Source: JBPEWY01 sp052032225
GTDB taxonomy: Bacteria > Bacteroidota > Bacteroidia > Flavobacteriales > Flavobacteriaceae
Reading direction: 5' to 3'
Assembly: GCA_052032225.1 (NCBI GenBank)
Contig: JBPEWY010000007.1
Coordinates: 1-7,257, forward strand
Length of the DNA stretch: 7,257 bases
Part shown: positions 1-6,131 of the stretch, in pieces
Position numbering within the stretch: the stretch's first letter is position 1
Layout of the letters: the number at the start of each line of letters is the position of its first letter
The notes under the pieces: model-generated
Told to the model about the DNA's origin: nothing
The model's input: only the letters and a program-made list of their open reading frames with translations
The model's database searches: none
Position numbers and translations under genes: made by a program

Positions 1-60
1 AAACCTTTAATAAAGTTTAACAATAAGCCACAAAGAAAACAAAAATTTAAATTAAAGAAT

Positions 61-201
61 ATGAAAAAATCAAATTTGAAGACAATATTACTAATTGTCA
101 TTATTGCGTTATTAATAATATGCGCATACGGAATTTTTTCTCGTCCGACGATAGACGAAATTGACCAAAGAATAATGTATTGGGAACAACATTTCTCATA
201 G
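61..201 (+). CDS. small single-pass membrane protein, 46 aa, unknown function
   Basis: A short open frame starts with ATG at 61 and ends with TAG at 199-201. The product has a basic start (MKKSNLK), then a continuous hydrophobic stretch at about residues 8-24 (ILLIVIIALLIICAYGI), then a polar tail of about 20 residues with acidic and aromatic residues (DEIDQRIMYWEQ). This predicts one membrane helix with the short tail outside or in the periplasm. The upstream 15 bases are A/T-only with no clear Shine-Dalgarno, as is usual in Bacteroidota. It precedes the DUF1801 gene by 38 bp on the same strand. I do not recognise a family. Codon use and the clean signal-anchor layout support a real gene, but a chance frame of this size in AT-rich DNA is possible. 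Confidence 0.5.
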   Translation: MKKSNLKTILLIVIIALLIICAYGIFSRPTIDEIDQRIMYWEQHFS

Positions 202-240
202 TTCTTTTCTAATTAAATATTTTCTTGAATTAGAAGAAAA
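202..240 (+). repeat. imperfect inverted repeat between the small ORF and the DUF1801 gene
   Basis: TTCTAATT at 207-214 is complementary to AATTAGAA at 228-235. The pairing extends outward imperfectly to 202 and 240, with one G-T wobble and one mismatch, around a 13-nt loop. There is no U-run after the right arm on the plus strand, so it is not a classical terminator for the upstream peptide gene. In RNA the right arm would occupy the ribosome-binding region (AGAAG) and touch the first base of the ATG at 240, so it could affect translation of the DUF1801 gene. That role is inference, and A/T-rich arms of this length also arise by chance. Confidence 0.35.
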
Positions 241-623
241 TGAATGAAGTAGAAACCTTTATATATCAACTCGAAGGAGATCAACAAAAAGTAATGTTGT
301 TTCTGCATAATTGGTTAACTAAAGAACTAAACCTAACAGCAAAAATTAGATTTAATATACCTTTTTACTATCAAAAATCCTGGATATGTTACTTGAATCC
401 AACAAAGGAAGGTAAAATAGAGTTTGCCTTCGTTAGGGGAAATGAACTTTGTAACGAACAAGGACTCTTAGATAATAAGGGGCGCAAACAAGTATTTAGT
501 GTTGAATTTAAAAATATAAAAGACATACCGTTAAAAACAGTAAATGAAATTATGCATGAAGCCATTTTACTTGATGAAATAAAACCCTATGAGTCTAAGA
601 GAAAACGGAATTTACATAAATAA
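240..623 (+). CDS. DUF1801 (YdhG-like) domain protein
   Basis: This is a 127-residue soluble protein with no signal peptide or membrane helix. Its pattern matches the DUF1801 family. The start holds an amphipathic helix ending in a helper-helix region (residues about 5-30). The segment KIRFNIPFYYQKSWICYLNP (about 35-54) is the family's recognisable core, in which an ionic residue, NIPFY and an aromatic strand precede a small beta-sheet. Then follow IEFAFVRGNEL and a basic C-terminal tail (KPYESKRKRNLHK). Length fits a single-domain member. The biochemical role of the family is not established, so no function is given. The start at 240 has AGAAG just upstream and is the natural choice. The next gene starts about 50 bp downstream on the same strand, past a palindromic region. 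The family assignment is by recall of the pattern, without a profile search. Confidence 0.75.
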   Translation: MNEVETFIYQLEGDQQKVMLFLHNWLTKELNLTAKIRFNIPFYYQKSWICYLNPTKEGKIEFAFVRGNELCNEQGLLDNKGRKQVFSVEFKNIKDIPLKTVNEIMHEAILLDEIKPYESKRKRNLHK

Positions 624-651
624 GATCTTATGTTCTGTTAGTTGCAACTAA
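602..651 (+). repeat. palindrome-rich junction with GTTAG core, possible degenerate cassette boundary
   Basis: Two perfect palindromes lie here: ATAAGATCTTAT at 620-631, which includes the TAA stop of the preceding gene, and TTAGTTGCAACTAA at 638-651. GTTAG at 637-641 matches the start of an integron core (GTTRRRY), although the following TT departs from RRY at one position. An alternative fold pairs AAC-GAA at 604-610 and CATAA at 615-619 with TTATG and TTCTGTT at 628-639, leaving a bulge of about 4 nt as in attC sites. The left core is poor. GCAACTAA at 644-651 recurs at 1371-1378 and 1411-1418 within the clear attC site, linking the two places. It may be a worn attC or an integration point. 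Confidence 0.4.
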
Positions 652-1433
652 ATGGCGAATTAAAAAAACAAACCATGATTCAAAATACCCAATACAAAAG
701 ATTCATATTAATAGCGACTATTTGCTGTTTTTTATCTGTAATTACCACACTAGGAATTCATTCTAATCTATTTGACTTAGGTGAGCTAAGTTTTGAAGCG
801 CGCATTAAATTATTTGAGAATTCAAAATACATCGCAAATAGGTTCTGGGTAATTGCTCATTGCCTGTTAGTATTGATTGCAATGTTAGGTTTCCTATTAA
901 TTCAAATTAAGAAGAGTCCCGGATTTACAATCTTAGGATTTATATTCTTTTCGGTATTTTCATTTACTGAGATCTTTCGCCAAATGTTTGTTTTCTTCTA
1001 CTTGAACAATCTACGCAGATCATATCTAGAAACAAATGATATTGCAGTTCAAGAGATAATACAAATTAATATGGATCATGCAGGATTGATTGGTTACGCT
1101 CTTTTCGGCTTATTTATAGTGGCCTTTGCTCTGGGAAATATCTGTTATGGGATTAGTCTTGTTAATGGTTCTAAATTTGATCGCATTCTTTCATATCTGC
1201 TAGTTATCTGGGGCTTCGGAAATTTGACTGCTTTTGTAAATGAATTTTTGCAATCGAAAAATTTAGGTGAATTTGTGTATTACTTTAGTATAATCTACCA
1301 GCCTATAATGCGAATTTTAGTAGGCTTCTGGTTACTTCATAAATTCAAACTAATAAAAGTAAAAATGGTAGCAACTAACAACGCGTATAATTAATTGCCA
1401 GAAATCATCCGCAACTAATTATACACATGACCG
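638..1433 (+). mobile_element. candidate integron gene cassette (one membrane-protein gene plus attC)
   Basis: The unit runs from the GTTAG core at 637-641 to the GTTAGGT core of the attC at 1433-1439. Integron integrases cut between G and TTA of such cores, so the boundaries would be 637/638 and 1433/1434, giving 796 bp. It holds one gene that fills nearly the whole unit, in the same orientation as the attC and ending inside it. That is the standard cassette architecture. No integrase gene and no attI site are in the window. The left boundary core departs from the consensus at one position (GTTAGTT), and the site upstream of it is not a convincing attC. The cassette call is inference from the right-hand attC plus this spacing. 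Confidence 0.5.
675..1394 (+). CDS. six-helix integral membrane protein, DUF4386-like, cassette-borne
   Basis: The product is 239 residues from the ATG at 675. An in-frame TTG at 642 would add 11 residues lying on a palindrome, so I reject it. About six membrane helices are visible: residues 10-28, 57-77, 83-109, about 138-165, 175-195 and 208-230. A longer polar loop lies between helices 1 and 2 (ELSFEARIKLFENSKYIANR), with another after helix 3 (YLETNDIAVQEI). No enzymatic motif or transporter signature stands out. The layout, with a short cytoplasmic start and a loop after helix 1, resembles DUF4386 family proteins, but this is weak. The last residues (ATNNAYN) and the stop are encoded by the left arm of the attC site, a common arrangement in integron cassettes. 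The leader has no Shine-Dalgarno, and no promoter is evident between 624 and 674, so expression probably depends on upstream transcription. Confidence 0.7.
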   Translation: MIQNTQYKRFILIATICCFLSVITTLGIHSNLFDLGELSFEARIKLFENSKYIANRFWVIAHCLLVLIAMLGFLLIQIKKSPGFTILGFIFFSVFSFTEIFRQMFVFFYLNNLRRSYLETNDIAVQEIIQINMDHAGLIGYALFGLFIVAFALGNICYGISLVNGSKFDRILSYLLVIWGFGNLTAFVNEFLQSKNLGEFVYYFSIIYQPIMRILVGFWLLHKFKLIKVKMVATNNAYN

Positions 1434-1439
1434 TTAGGT
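1373..1439 (+). mobile_element. integron attC recombination site (67 bp)
   Basis: The outer cores AACTAAC (1373-1379) and GTTAGGT (1433-1439) pair at six of seven positions, and the right core matches GTTRRRY exactly. The inner arms at 1385-1398 and 1411-1424 pair at 13 of 14 positions around a 12-nt loop (1399-1410). The single inner A-C mismatch becomes a T-G wobble on the bottom strand, the strand that integron integrases recombine. Between outer and inner pairing lie 5 unpaired nt on the left and 8 on the right, giving the asymmetry expected of an unpaired spacer with extrahelical bases. Length is in the usual range for attC sites. It lies at the 3' end of the membrane-protein gene, in the same orientation. 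A simple terminator is unlikely because no U-run follows and the cores are specific. Confidence 0.75.
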
Positions 1440-1457
1440 TTGCCTAAAACAAAAACA

Positions 1458-2453
1458 ATGAAAACAAAAACAATCACATTTATTACAATACTTTTGGGTG
1501 TAAACATTTGTCTACAAGCACAGTCTGTAACAGATACAATTGCACAAACCAATCAATTTAGCTTTCATAATAATAAATGGGTCAATTTACATCATTTTCT
1601 ATTTGAAAGAGCAAGTCATCAACAACACACAAAATTAAGTGAAGACGGTCTAAATTTCCTTGATATTGGCGAGCAAAATGTTCTGGGCAATTTGTCCCAA
1701 GAAGAACAAAAAACACTTGAAGACTGTATAAAGTTTTATAGAAAGGAAGTTATAGGCCAGGAATTATTGCATTCTGGTCGTGTTCTTAAATGGCTTCAAA
1801 AACATAAAGAAAACGAAGTTATTACCGATACAACATTTTCTAAGAAGTTTACAAGTATACTCAATAAAATAAATAAGCTATACACCGAAAAACTATGGCC
1901 TATACATAAAAAACACAACACATTCATATTAGCAAAGCATCTTCATTTTATAAAAAGCATTGAATCAAAAGTGATACATGATTTGGAGCATGTGTCGGGA
2001 ATCAAGTGGTCTAAATTAGTGAGGGTAGATATAACAACTTATGGAAATTGGGCAAGTGCTTATTCTCCGGCTAACGACAACATAGTTGTTTCAACTATTG
2101 ATCCCTTAATGCAAACATCGGTATTTATTGAGTTTGTGTTTCATGAAGGTTCACATCTCTTGTTCTTACGCAATTCACCATTTAGAAAGAAATTATTTGA
2201 GACCGCTAAGACTCAGGACATTGCATATCCTAAGCAGTTATGGCATGCGGCTATGTTTTATTTATGCGGTCTGTCCGTTAAAAATCACTTGAAAACAGTA
2301 GGAGTAGAGCACCAGCTAATAATGGAACAAAAACAGGTTTTTCTTGATTTTTATACCGATGAGCAATTTAAAAAAGTACTGAATGCATATTATGATGGCT
2401 CAATTACTTTATCCAGAGCTTTTGAGTTAATACTCAAAAAGTATCAAGAATAG
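1458..2453 (+). CDS. secreted HExxH metallopeptidase-like protein, unnamed family
   Basis: The product is 331 residues from the ATG at 1458. An in-frame TTG at 1440 overlaps the attC core and is unlikely. Residues 1-21 form a signal peptide (basic KTK, hydrophobic ITFITILLGVNICL) with probable cleavage after LQA or LQAQ. The cysteine there lacks a small residue before it, so a lipoprotein is unlikely. The middle is helical and rich in K, H and E. The segment FVFHEGSHLLF carries an HExxH zinc-binding motif, with H229, E230 as the likely catalytic base, and H233. Another conserved-looking segment, LWHAAMFYLCG (H263), lies about 30 residues on and may supply a further ligand. Export with this motif suggests a periplasmic or secreted zinc metallopeptidase, but I cannot name the family and the third ligand is unproven. 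The A-rich leader lacks a Shine-Dalgarno. The S41 peptidase gene starts 41 bp after the stop, suggesting co-transcription. Confidence 0.7.
   Translation: MKTKTITFITILLGVNICLQAQSVTDTIAQTNQFSFHNNKWVNLHHFLFERASHQQHTKLSEDGLNFLDIGEQNVLGNLSQEEQKTLEDCIKFYRKEVIGQELLHSGRVLKWLQKHKENEVITDTTFSKKFTSILNKINKLYTEKLWPIHKKHNTFILAKHLHFIKSIESKVIHDLEHVSGIKWSKLVRVDITTYGNWASAYSPANDNIVVSTIDPLMQTSVFIEFVFHEGSHLLFLRNSPFRKKLFETAKTQDIAYPKQLWHAAMFYLCGLSVKNHLKTVGVEHQLIMEQKQVFLDFYTDEQFKKVLNAYYDGSITLSRAFELILKKYQE
2420..2439 (+). repeat. perfect 8-bp inverted repeat at the 3' end of the metallopeptidase-like gene
   Basis: TTTTGAGT (2420-2427) and ACTCAAAA (2432-2439) form a perfect 8-bp stem with a 4-nt loop, inside the last codons of the gene and 56 bp before the next start. 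It could be a weak RNA hairpin modulating readthrough or stability between the two genes. No U-run follows, so it is not a convincing terminator. Function is unsupported beyond the symmetry. Confidence 0.35.
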
Positions 2454-2494
2454 TTATGCCTTTTCTATTTGCCAATAAAGCAAATTCAACACTA

Positions 2495-4486
2495 ATGAAT
2501 AAACTAATTTATAATATACTATTTGTTGTTATATTGTTGGGGTCGTTTGTTGAGAGCTTTAACCTGCAAGCACAACCTAAAATGCAAAAGAACGCTAGCA
2601 GGGAGGTTAAAAACCTAACAGTATTCGCTAAGTCCTACGGATATATTCGTTTTTTTTACCCGAATATTCAGACTGAAAATTTTAACTGGAATGCTTTTTT
2701 AATGTATGGTGTTCAACAAGTGCGAAACCTTAAAACAGATGAAGAATTGAAGGGCAAATTATCAGATTTATTCGCATCAATTGCACCATATACCATGTTT
2801 AGCAACTATGAAAAGAGAGATCTCAAGCTAAAATCAATTTCTCAAGGTGATAGCATTACTTTTTGGCAACATAGTTCTTTTTCAATAGGGGAGAACTTGG
2901 GTGTAAAATCAGAAGGAAATGATCTTAAAATTTTAGTAACTACTGAGTTTGATTCTACCAAAACAATACAGGTAAATAGCCCTTTTCTAAAAGATGATGT
3001 TCAATTTGAGTTTATTGACTATTTAAACTTTAATAAATACTTCTATCCAGAGAATTTTCGTCCTTTAAAATTAAGCACAGAGATTATTCTTGAAAAACAT
3101 CCAGATCCCTCAGAGACTTTTTCTTACAAGCTTACAGATAATCTTTGGATTACCATGCCAATAGTGTTAAGCAATCAAGAAGCAAAGCACTTGGCTCAAA
3201 AAGCCCAAATTGAAGAATTTTCAAGCATGTTAGAACAATACTATTCTGAAAAAAAACTACACTACCAGGAAGAAGATATTTGGTATGCTGACTTCATTTT
3301 AGTCTGGAATGCTTTTCATCATTTATATCCTTACAGGAAAAGGTCGGAAGAAAAGTTCAAGTTTCAGTCTTCAGATCAACTTAAAATTGGTTTAAACGAT
3401 ATTTTCAATTCTAAAGACAAAAAAACGAGTTCCCTCAAGGTTATTAAACATTATGTTTCTTTGTTTCAAGATGGGCATGCCAATGTCACCAGACCACAAA
3501 CTCAAGACGAAAATGGGAATAAAACAAAAGCAGTACAAAGTTGGCTGCCTTTCTACAGGATTTACTCACAGGGAAAGGTGTATGTACTGAGAAGTTTCGA
3601 CCCTAAAATAAAAAGCGGTGATGAAGTATTAGAAATAAATGGTAAAGAAGCTTCTGTTCTTATAGATAGTAAAATCAAAAATGAGGTTGCATCTCCTCAA
3701 TTAAACTTGTGGAATGCTGTGAATACCATTGGGGCTTTGGTTAATGCGCCTAAAGCAGAGGTGAAGCTTAAGAGAGATGATGAAGTAGTAACAATAGAAG
3801 TAAACACGATTTCACAAAAGGACTACTTTCAGCATTTTAGAAATCCGTTTGAACATGAGCCTTTTGAATACCCAAAACCGGGAACCATCTACATCAATCC
3901 ATCCTTTGTATCTTCAAAAGATCTTTACGATAAATTAGATGAGTTATTACAAGCAGAGCATTTAATAATTGATTTAAGGGTTTACCCAAATTCCTTAAAG
4001 GCTATTTTTGACCACCTACAAGTAGGTCAAGGATTGGGAAAAGGCTTGATAATTAGCAGTCCGCTTAACATGTATCCCAATCAGGATCAAAAATTTCACA
4101 TTTGGCAATCTGCATTGACCATCCCTAAACAACCGCACATTAAGGCTAAAATATCAGTGTTGGTTAGTAGTGCCACTATGAGTAGGGGTGAAACATTTGC
4201 CAGTTATCTCAAGTATGCTGGATCAACCTTAATTGGAGACGGCAACACTGCCGGGGCATCTGGAGGTATCAATTGGTTCACCACGCTAGCTGGCACTAAA
4301 ATTTGGCTTACTACTAGCTATGCTGTCAGACAGAACGGTGAAGAAATGCAATCGATTGGAATAACACCTGATATTTTGGTAAAGTATTCACTTGAAGGAT
4401 TAAAAAAAGGGAGAGACCAGCTTTATGAAGCAGCGCTGAAAACAGAAAACAACCAATACTTGAAAAATATTGACAAAGGGCAATAA
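2495..4486 (+). CDS. secreted S41 family serine peptidase with PDZ-like domain
   Basis: The product is 663 residues from the ATG at 2495. The in-frame ATG at 2456 would put 13 extra residues before the signal peptide and is less likely. The signal peptide is MNKLIYNILFVVILLGSF, with probable cleavage near LQAQ. An N-terminal domain follows with the pattern FAKSYGYIRFFYPN (about residues 43-56), typical of Bacteroidota S41 proteins. DGHANV (H328) is the conserved histidine motif of tricorn-type S41 peptidases. A PDZ-like segment lies at about 360-430 (VYVLRSFDPKIKSGDEVLEING). The C-terminal catalytic core has LIIDLRVYP, then SSATMSRGETF with the probable nucleophile S563 and E566, then GDGNTAGASGG. 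The protein would cleave peptides in the periplasm or outside the cell; its substrate cannot be told. All expected catalytic-region motifs are present, so it appears intact. It follows the metallopeptidase-like gene by 41 bp. Confidence 0.85.
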   Translation: MNKLIYNILFVVILLGSFVESFNLQAQPKMQKNASREVKNLTVFAKSYGYIRFFYPNIQTENFNWNAFLMYGVQQVRNLKTDEELKGKLSDLFASIAPYTMFSNYEKRDLKLKSISQGDSITFWQHSSFSIGENLGVKSEGNDLKILVTTEFDSTKTIQVNSPFLKDDVQFEFIDYLNFNKYFYPENFRPLKLSTEIILEKHPDPSETFSYKLTDNLWITMPIVLSNQEAKHLAQKAQIEEFSSMLEQYYSEKKLHYQEEDIWYADFILVWNAFHHLYPYRKRSEEKFKFQSSDQLKIGLNDIFNSKDKKTSSLKVIKHYVSLFQDGHANVTRPQTQDENGNKTKAVQSWLPFYRIYSQGKVYVLRSFDPKIKSGDEVLEINGKEASVLIDSKIKNEVASPQLNLWNAVNTIGALVNAPKAEVKLKRDDEVVTIEVNTISQKDYFQHFRNPFEHEPFEYPKPGTIYINPSFVSSKDLYDKLDELLQAEHLIIDLRVYPNSLKAIFDHLQVGQGLGKGLIISSPLNMYPNQDQKFHIWQSALTIPKQPHIKAKISVLVSSATMSRGETFASYLKYAGSTLIGDGNTAGASGGINWFTTLAGTKIWLTTSYAVRQNGEEMQSIGITPDILVKYSLEGLKKGRDQLYEAALKTENNQYLKNIDKGQ

Positions 4487-4534
4487 AGCAGTCCTTTCAA
4501 TGTCGTTACTAACAATAATTAAAAATTAACAACC

Positions 4535-5413
4535 ATGAAACTTAACACCTTTATTACAACTATTTTACTATGCTTACAGGCTACTTGTGTCATTTCTCAA
4601 GAATATCCTATCCATATTACAGACCAAGGTTATATTATAGTAAGCATAAAATTAAATGATAGTGTTCCGGCAAATTTTATGTTGGATACTGGAGCAGGCG
4701 CAATTGTTTTATCTAGCAAAACCTTTGATAAAGTAAAGAAAAGTGCCGAAGAATCAGGTTATTTTACTGGTTTTAGGCATGATGGCGATCGCTTAGATGG
4801 TCAGGTTTACAAAATTCCATCCATTTCCATTGGCGCCCATAAAATAAATGGTCCTTTGATTGGTGTGTACCCACCGCTCGATAATTACGGAATAGAAGGT
4901 CTAATTTCACTAAAATTTTTTGAGGATAAACCTTTTACCATTGATTTCACTAACAAAAAACTAATTATGTTATCTAATAACGAAGTTGATGAATTGGCCA
5001 AAAACCATATAGTTCTTCCCATGTTTTTTGGTATAAAAGGAAATGTTTCACTAGATGTTTTCATACCAATTGTTATTAATGACAAAGTAACCATTAATGC
5101 AGAATTTGATACCGGCAGTGGTTATAAAACATTTTTGGTCAATCCGTATTTTATCAGCCAACTTCAACTGAATAGAAATATTGCCAAAACTCAAGCTTAT
5201 AAAACAGTATTATCTCAAGAGAAAAGAACCGACTCGATTTTTAATTTAGACAAGGTTGCTTTTGGCAACGTAGATAGATTTATAAGTAGACAAAATGTAA
5301 CTGCATCATTTAGAGAAGGATTGATATATGAAGGTTTGATTGGTAGTGGGCTTTTTAAAGAAACACAAGTTACTATAGACATTCCAAGCAAGCGTTTTAT
5401 AATACACCAATAA
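4535..5413 (+). CDS. exported retropepsin-like aspartic protease, two lobes
   Basis: The product is 292 residues. The signal peptide is at residues 1-21 (MKLNTFITTILLCLQATCVIS), with cleavage likely before QEYPI. Two DTG catalytic motifs are visible: FMLDTGAG (D51) and AEFDTGSG (D192). Each is followed by a matching lobe end: GLISLKFFEDKPFTIDFTNK (from G122) and GLIGSGLFKETQVTIDIPSK (from G267). This internal duplication shows a single chain that carries both halves of an aspartic protease active site, where retroviral enzymes use a dimer. It fits the clan AA proteins annotated as aspartyl protease family in Bacteroidota. Function is peptide cleavage outside the cytoplasm; the substrate is unknown. 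It lies 48 bp after the S41 gene with the same orientation and a leader without Shine-Dalgarno, so it may share that transcript. No intact attC separates them. Confidence 0.85.
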   Translation: MKLNTFITTILLCLQATCVISQEYPIHITDQGYIIVSIKLNDSVPANFMLDTGAGAIVLSSKTFDKVKKSAEESGYFTGFRHDGDRLDGQVYKIPSISIGAHKINGPLIGVYPPLDNYGIEGLISLKFFEDKPFTIDFTNKKLIMLSNNEVDELAKNHIVLPMFFGIKGNVSLDVFIPIVINDKVTINAEFDTGSGYKTFLVNPYFISQLQLNRNIAKTQAYKTVLSQEKRTDSIFNLDKVAFGNVDRFISRQNVTASFREGLIYEGLIGSGLFKETQVTIDIPSKRFIIHQ

Positions 5414-5480
5414 TATTAGTATTAATTTAATCACAATAAGTTTCCGCTAGACTTGTTGTCTTATAATTTATGTTATGTCA

Positions 5481-5497
5481 AATAAAATGTTTTTATT
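5481..5497 (+). terminator. A/T-only hairpin, possible weak terminator after the aspartic protease gene
   Basis: AATAAAA (5481-5487) and TTTTATT (5491-5497) are perfectly complementary around a 3-nt loop, 67 bp after the protease stop. The stem is A/T only and therefore weak, and the right arm itself provides a short U-rich run. It could end the protease transcript, but chance is a fair alternative in this AT-rich gap. Confidence 0.25.
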
Positions 5498-5551
5498 CCT
5501 CTATTTTATCGATTAAAAGATTAATAATTACGTTAAGTTGCTAATTTTTAG

Positions 5552-5559
5552 TATATTAG
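5552..5559 (+). promoter_or_regulatory. candidate Bacteroidota -7 box before the YceI-like gene
   Basis: TATATTAG matches the Bacteroidota -7 consensus TAnnTTTG at all but one fixed position and lies 20 bp before the ATG at 5580. No TTTG or TTG is found at the expected 19-21 bp upstream; the nearest TTG (5538-5540) is too close. A promoter somewhere in this 166-bp gap is expected, because the gene follows a gap larger than the others. This exact placement is tentative. Confidence 0.25.
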
Positions 5560-5579
5560 CACTTCTCAATTCTTAAAAC

Positions 5580-6131
5580 ATGAAATATGGCAAACAAATA
5601 CTCTTAATTGCCATAATACTTATTCTCTTTGGCATTTTTTCTTTTTCTCCGTCCTATTTATCCAAGCAAAGCGTAGAATCTGAAATATACTTTCATTTGC
5701 CTTCTAAAAATATTACAGGTACTATTGGTGGTTTAACTACGTATAGTCTATTTGATCCGGAAAATTTACATTTATCTAATGTTAAAGCCGAAGTTGAATC
5801 TAAAACACTAAATACCGGTAATATTGCTCGTAATCTAAGATTTACTTCTAAAAAATTCCTACATGCAAAAAAGTTTCCTAAAATTATATTTAAAAGCGAA
5901 AAAGTTGTAAAAGTTGAAGATAGCTATGTTCTGTTGGGGCAATTATCAATAAAAAATCAGCAAAAAAAGGTGGCTTTTACCATAACCCACAAAAATGATA
6001 CTGTTTTTGGTGTTACCTCTATAAATCTTACAGATTTTGGTATGCAGCTAAGCCAAAAACGTTATGAAAACAAGCTAGATATTTACGTTAAAGTGCCTTA
6101 TTCGTCTGCTATAACAGCTAATACGCAATAA
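5580..6131 (+). CDS. YceI-like (lipocalin-fold) exported protein
   Basis: The product is 183 residues. An N-terminal hydrophobic stretch (residues about 6-24, ILLIAIILILFGIFSFSPS) serves as a signal peptide or anchor. The rest follows the YceI pattern in order: a first strand ending in GTIGGLTTYSLFDPENLHLSNVKAEV, then ESKTLNTGNIARNLRF, then KKFLHAKKFPKIIFKSEKV, then YVLLGQLSIKNQQKKVAFTI. In the family these are the TGNxxRDxHLxSxxFFDxxxYPxIxFxS and LTIxGxTKxVxL segments. YceI proteins have a barrel that binds isoprenoid-type lipids in the periplasm; that role here is by family only. Length fits a single domain. It probably has its own promoter. Its last 14 bp overlap the 3' end of the opposite E1 gene. 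Confidence 0.8.
   Translation: MKYGKQILLIAIILILFGIFSFSPSYLSKQSVESEIYFHLPSKNITGTIGGLTTYSLFDPENLHLSNVKAEVESKTLNTGNIARNLRFTSKKFLHAKKFPKIIFKSEKVVKVEDSYVLLGQLSIKNQQKKVAFTITHKNDTVFGVTSINLTDFGMQLSQKRYENKLDIYVKVPYSSAITANTQ

Noticed and set aside
642..674. TTG start at 642 for the membrane protein gene
   Set aside because: The added residues are encoded by a palindrome at the cassette boundary and precede a better ATG at 675 that directly begins the cytoplasmic tail of helix 1.
1458..1530. Lipoprotein signal at VNIC in the metallopeptidase-like protein
   Set aside because: The residue before the cysteine is isoleucine, which does not fit a lipobox; LQAQ just after gives an ordinary signal peptidase I site.
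2456..2494. ATG start at 2456 for the S41 peptidase
   Set aside because: It would place 13 polar and mixed residues before the signal peptide; the ATG at 2495 gives a normal signal peptide start.
4487..4534. Possible second attC between the S41 and aspartic protease genes
   Set aside because: GACA and AAGG just before the stop pair with CCTT and TGTC, followed by GTTAC. The core does not fit GTTRRRY, the left core is absent and the stem is short, so it does not meet the standard seen at 1373-1439.
4885..5094. Minus-strand open frame of 69 codons inside the aspartic protease gene
   Set aside because: It lies wholly within a well-supported gene on the other strand and its translation shows no recognisable domain.
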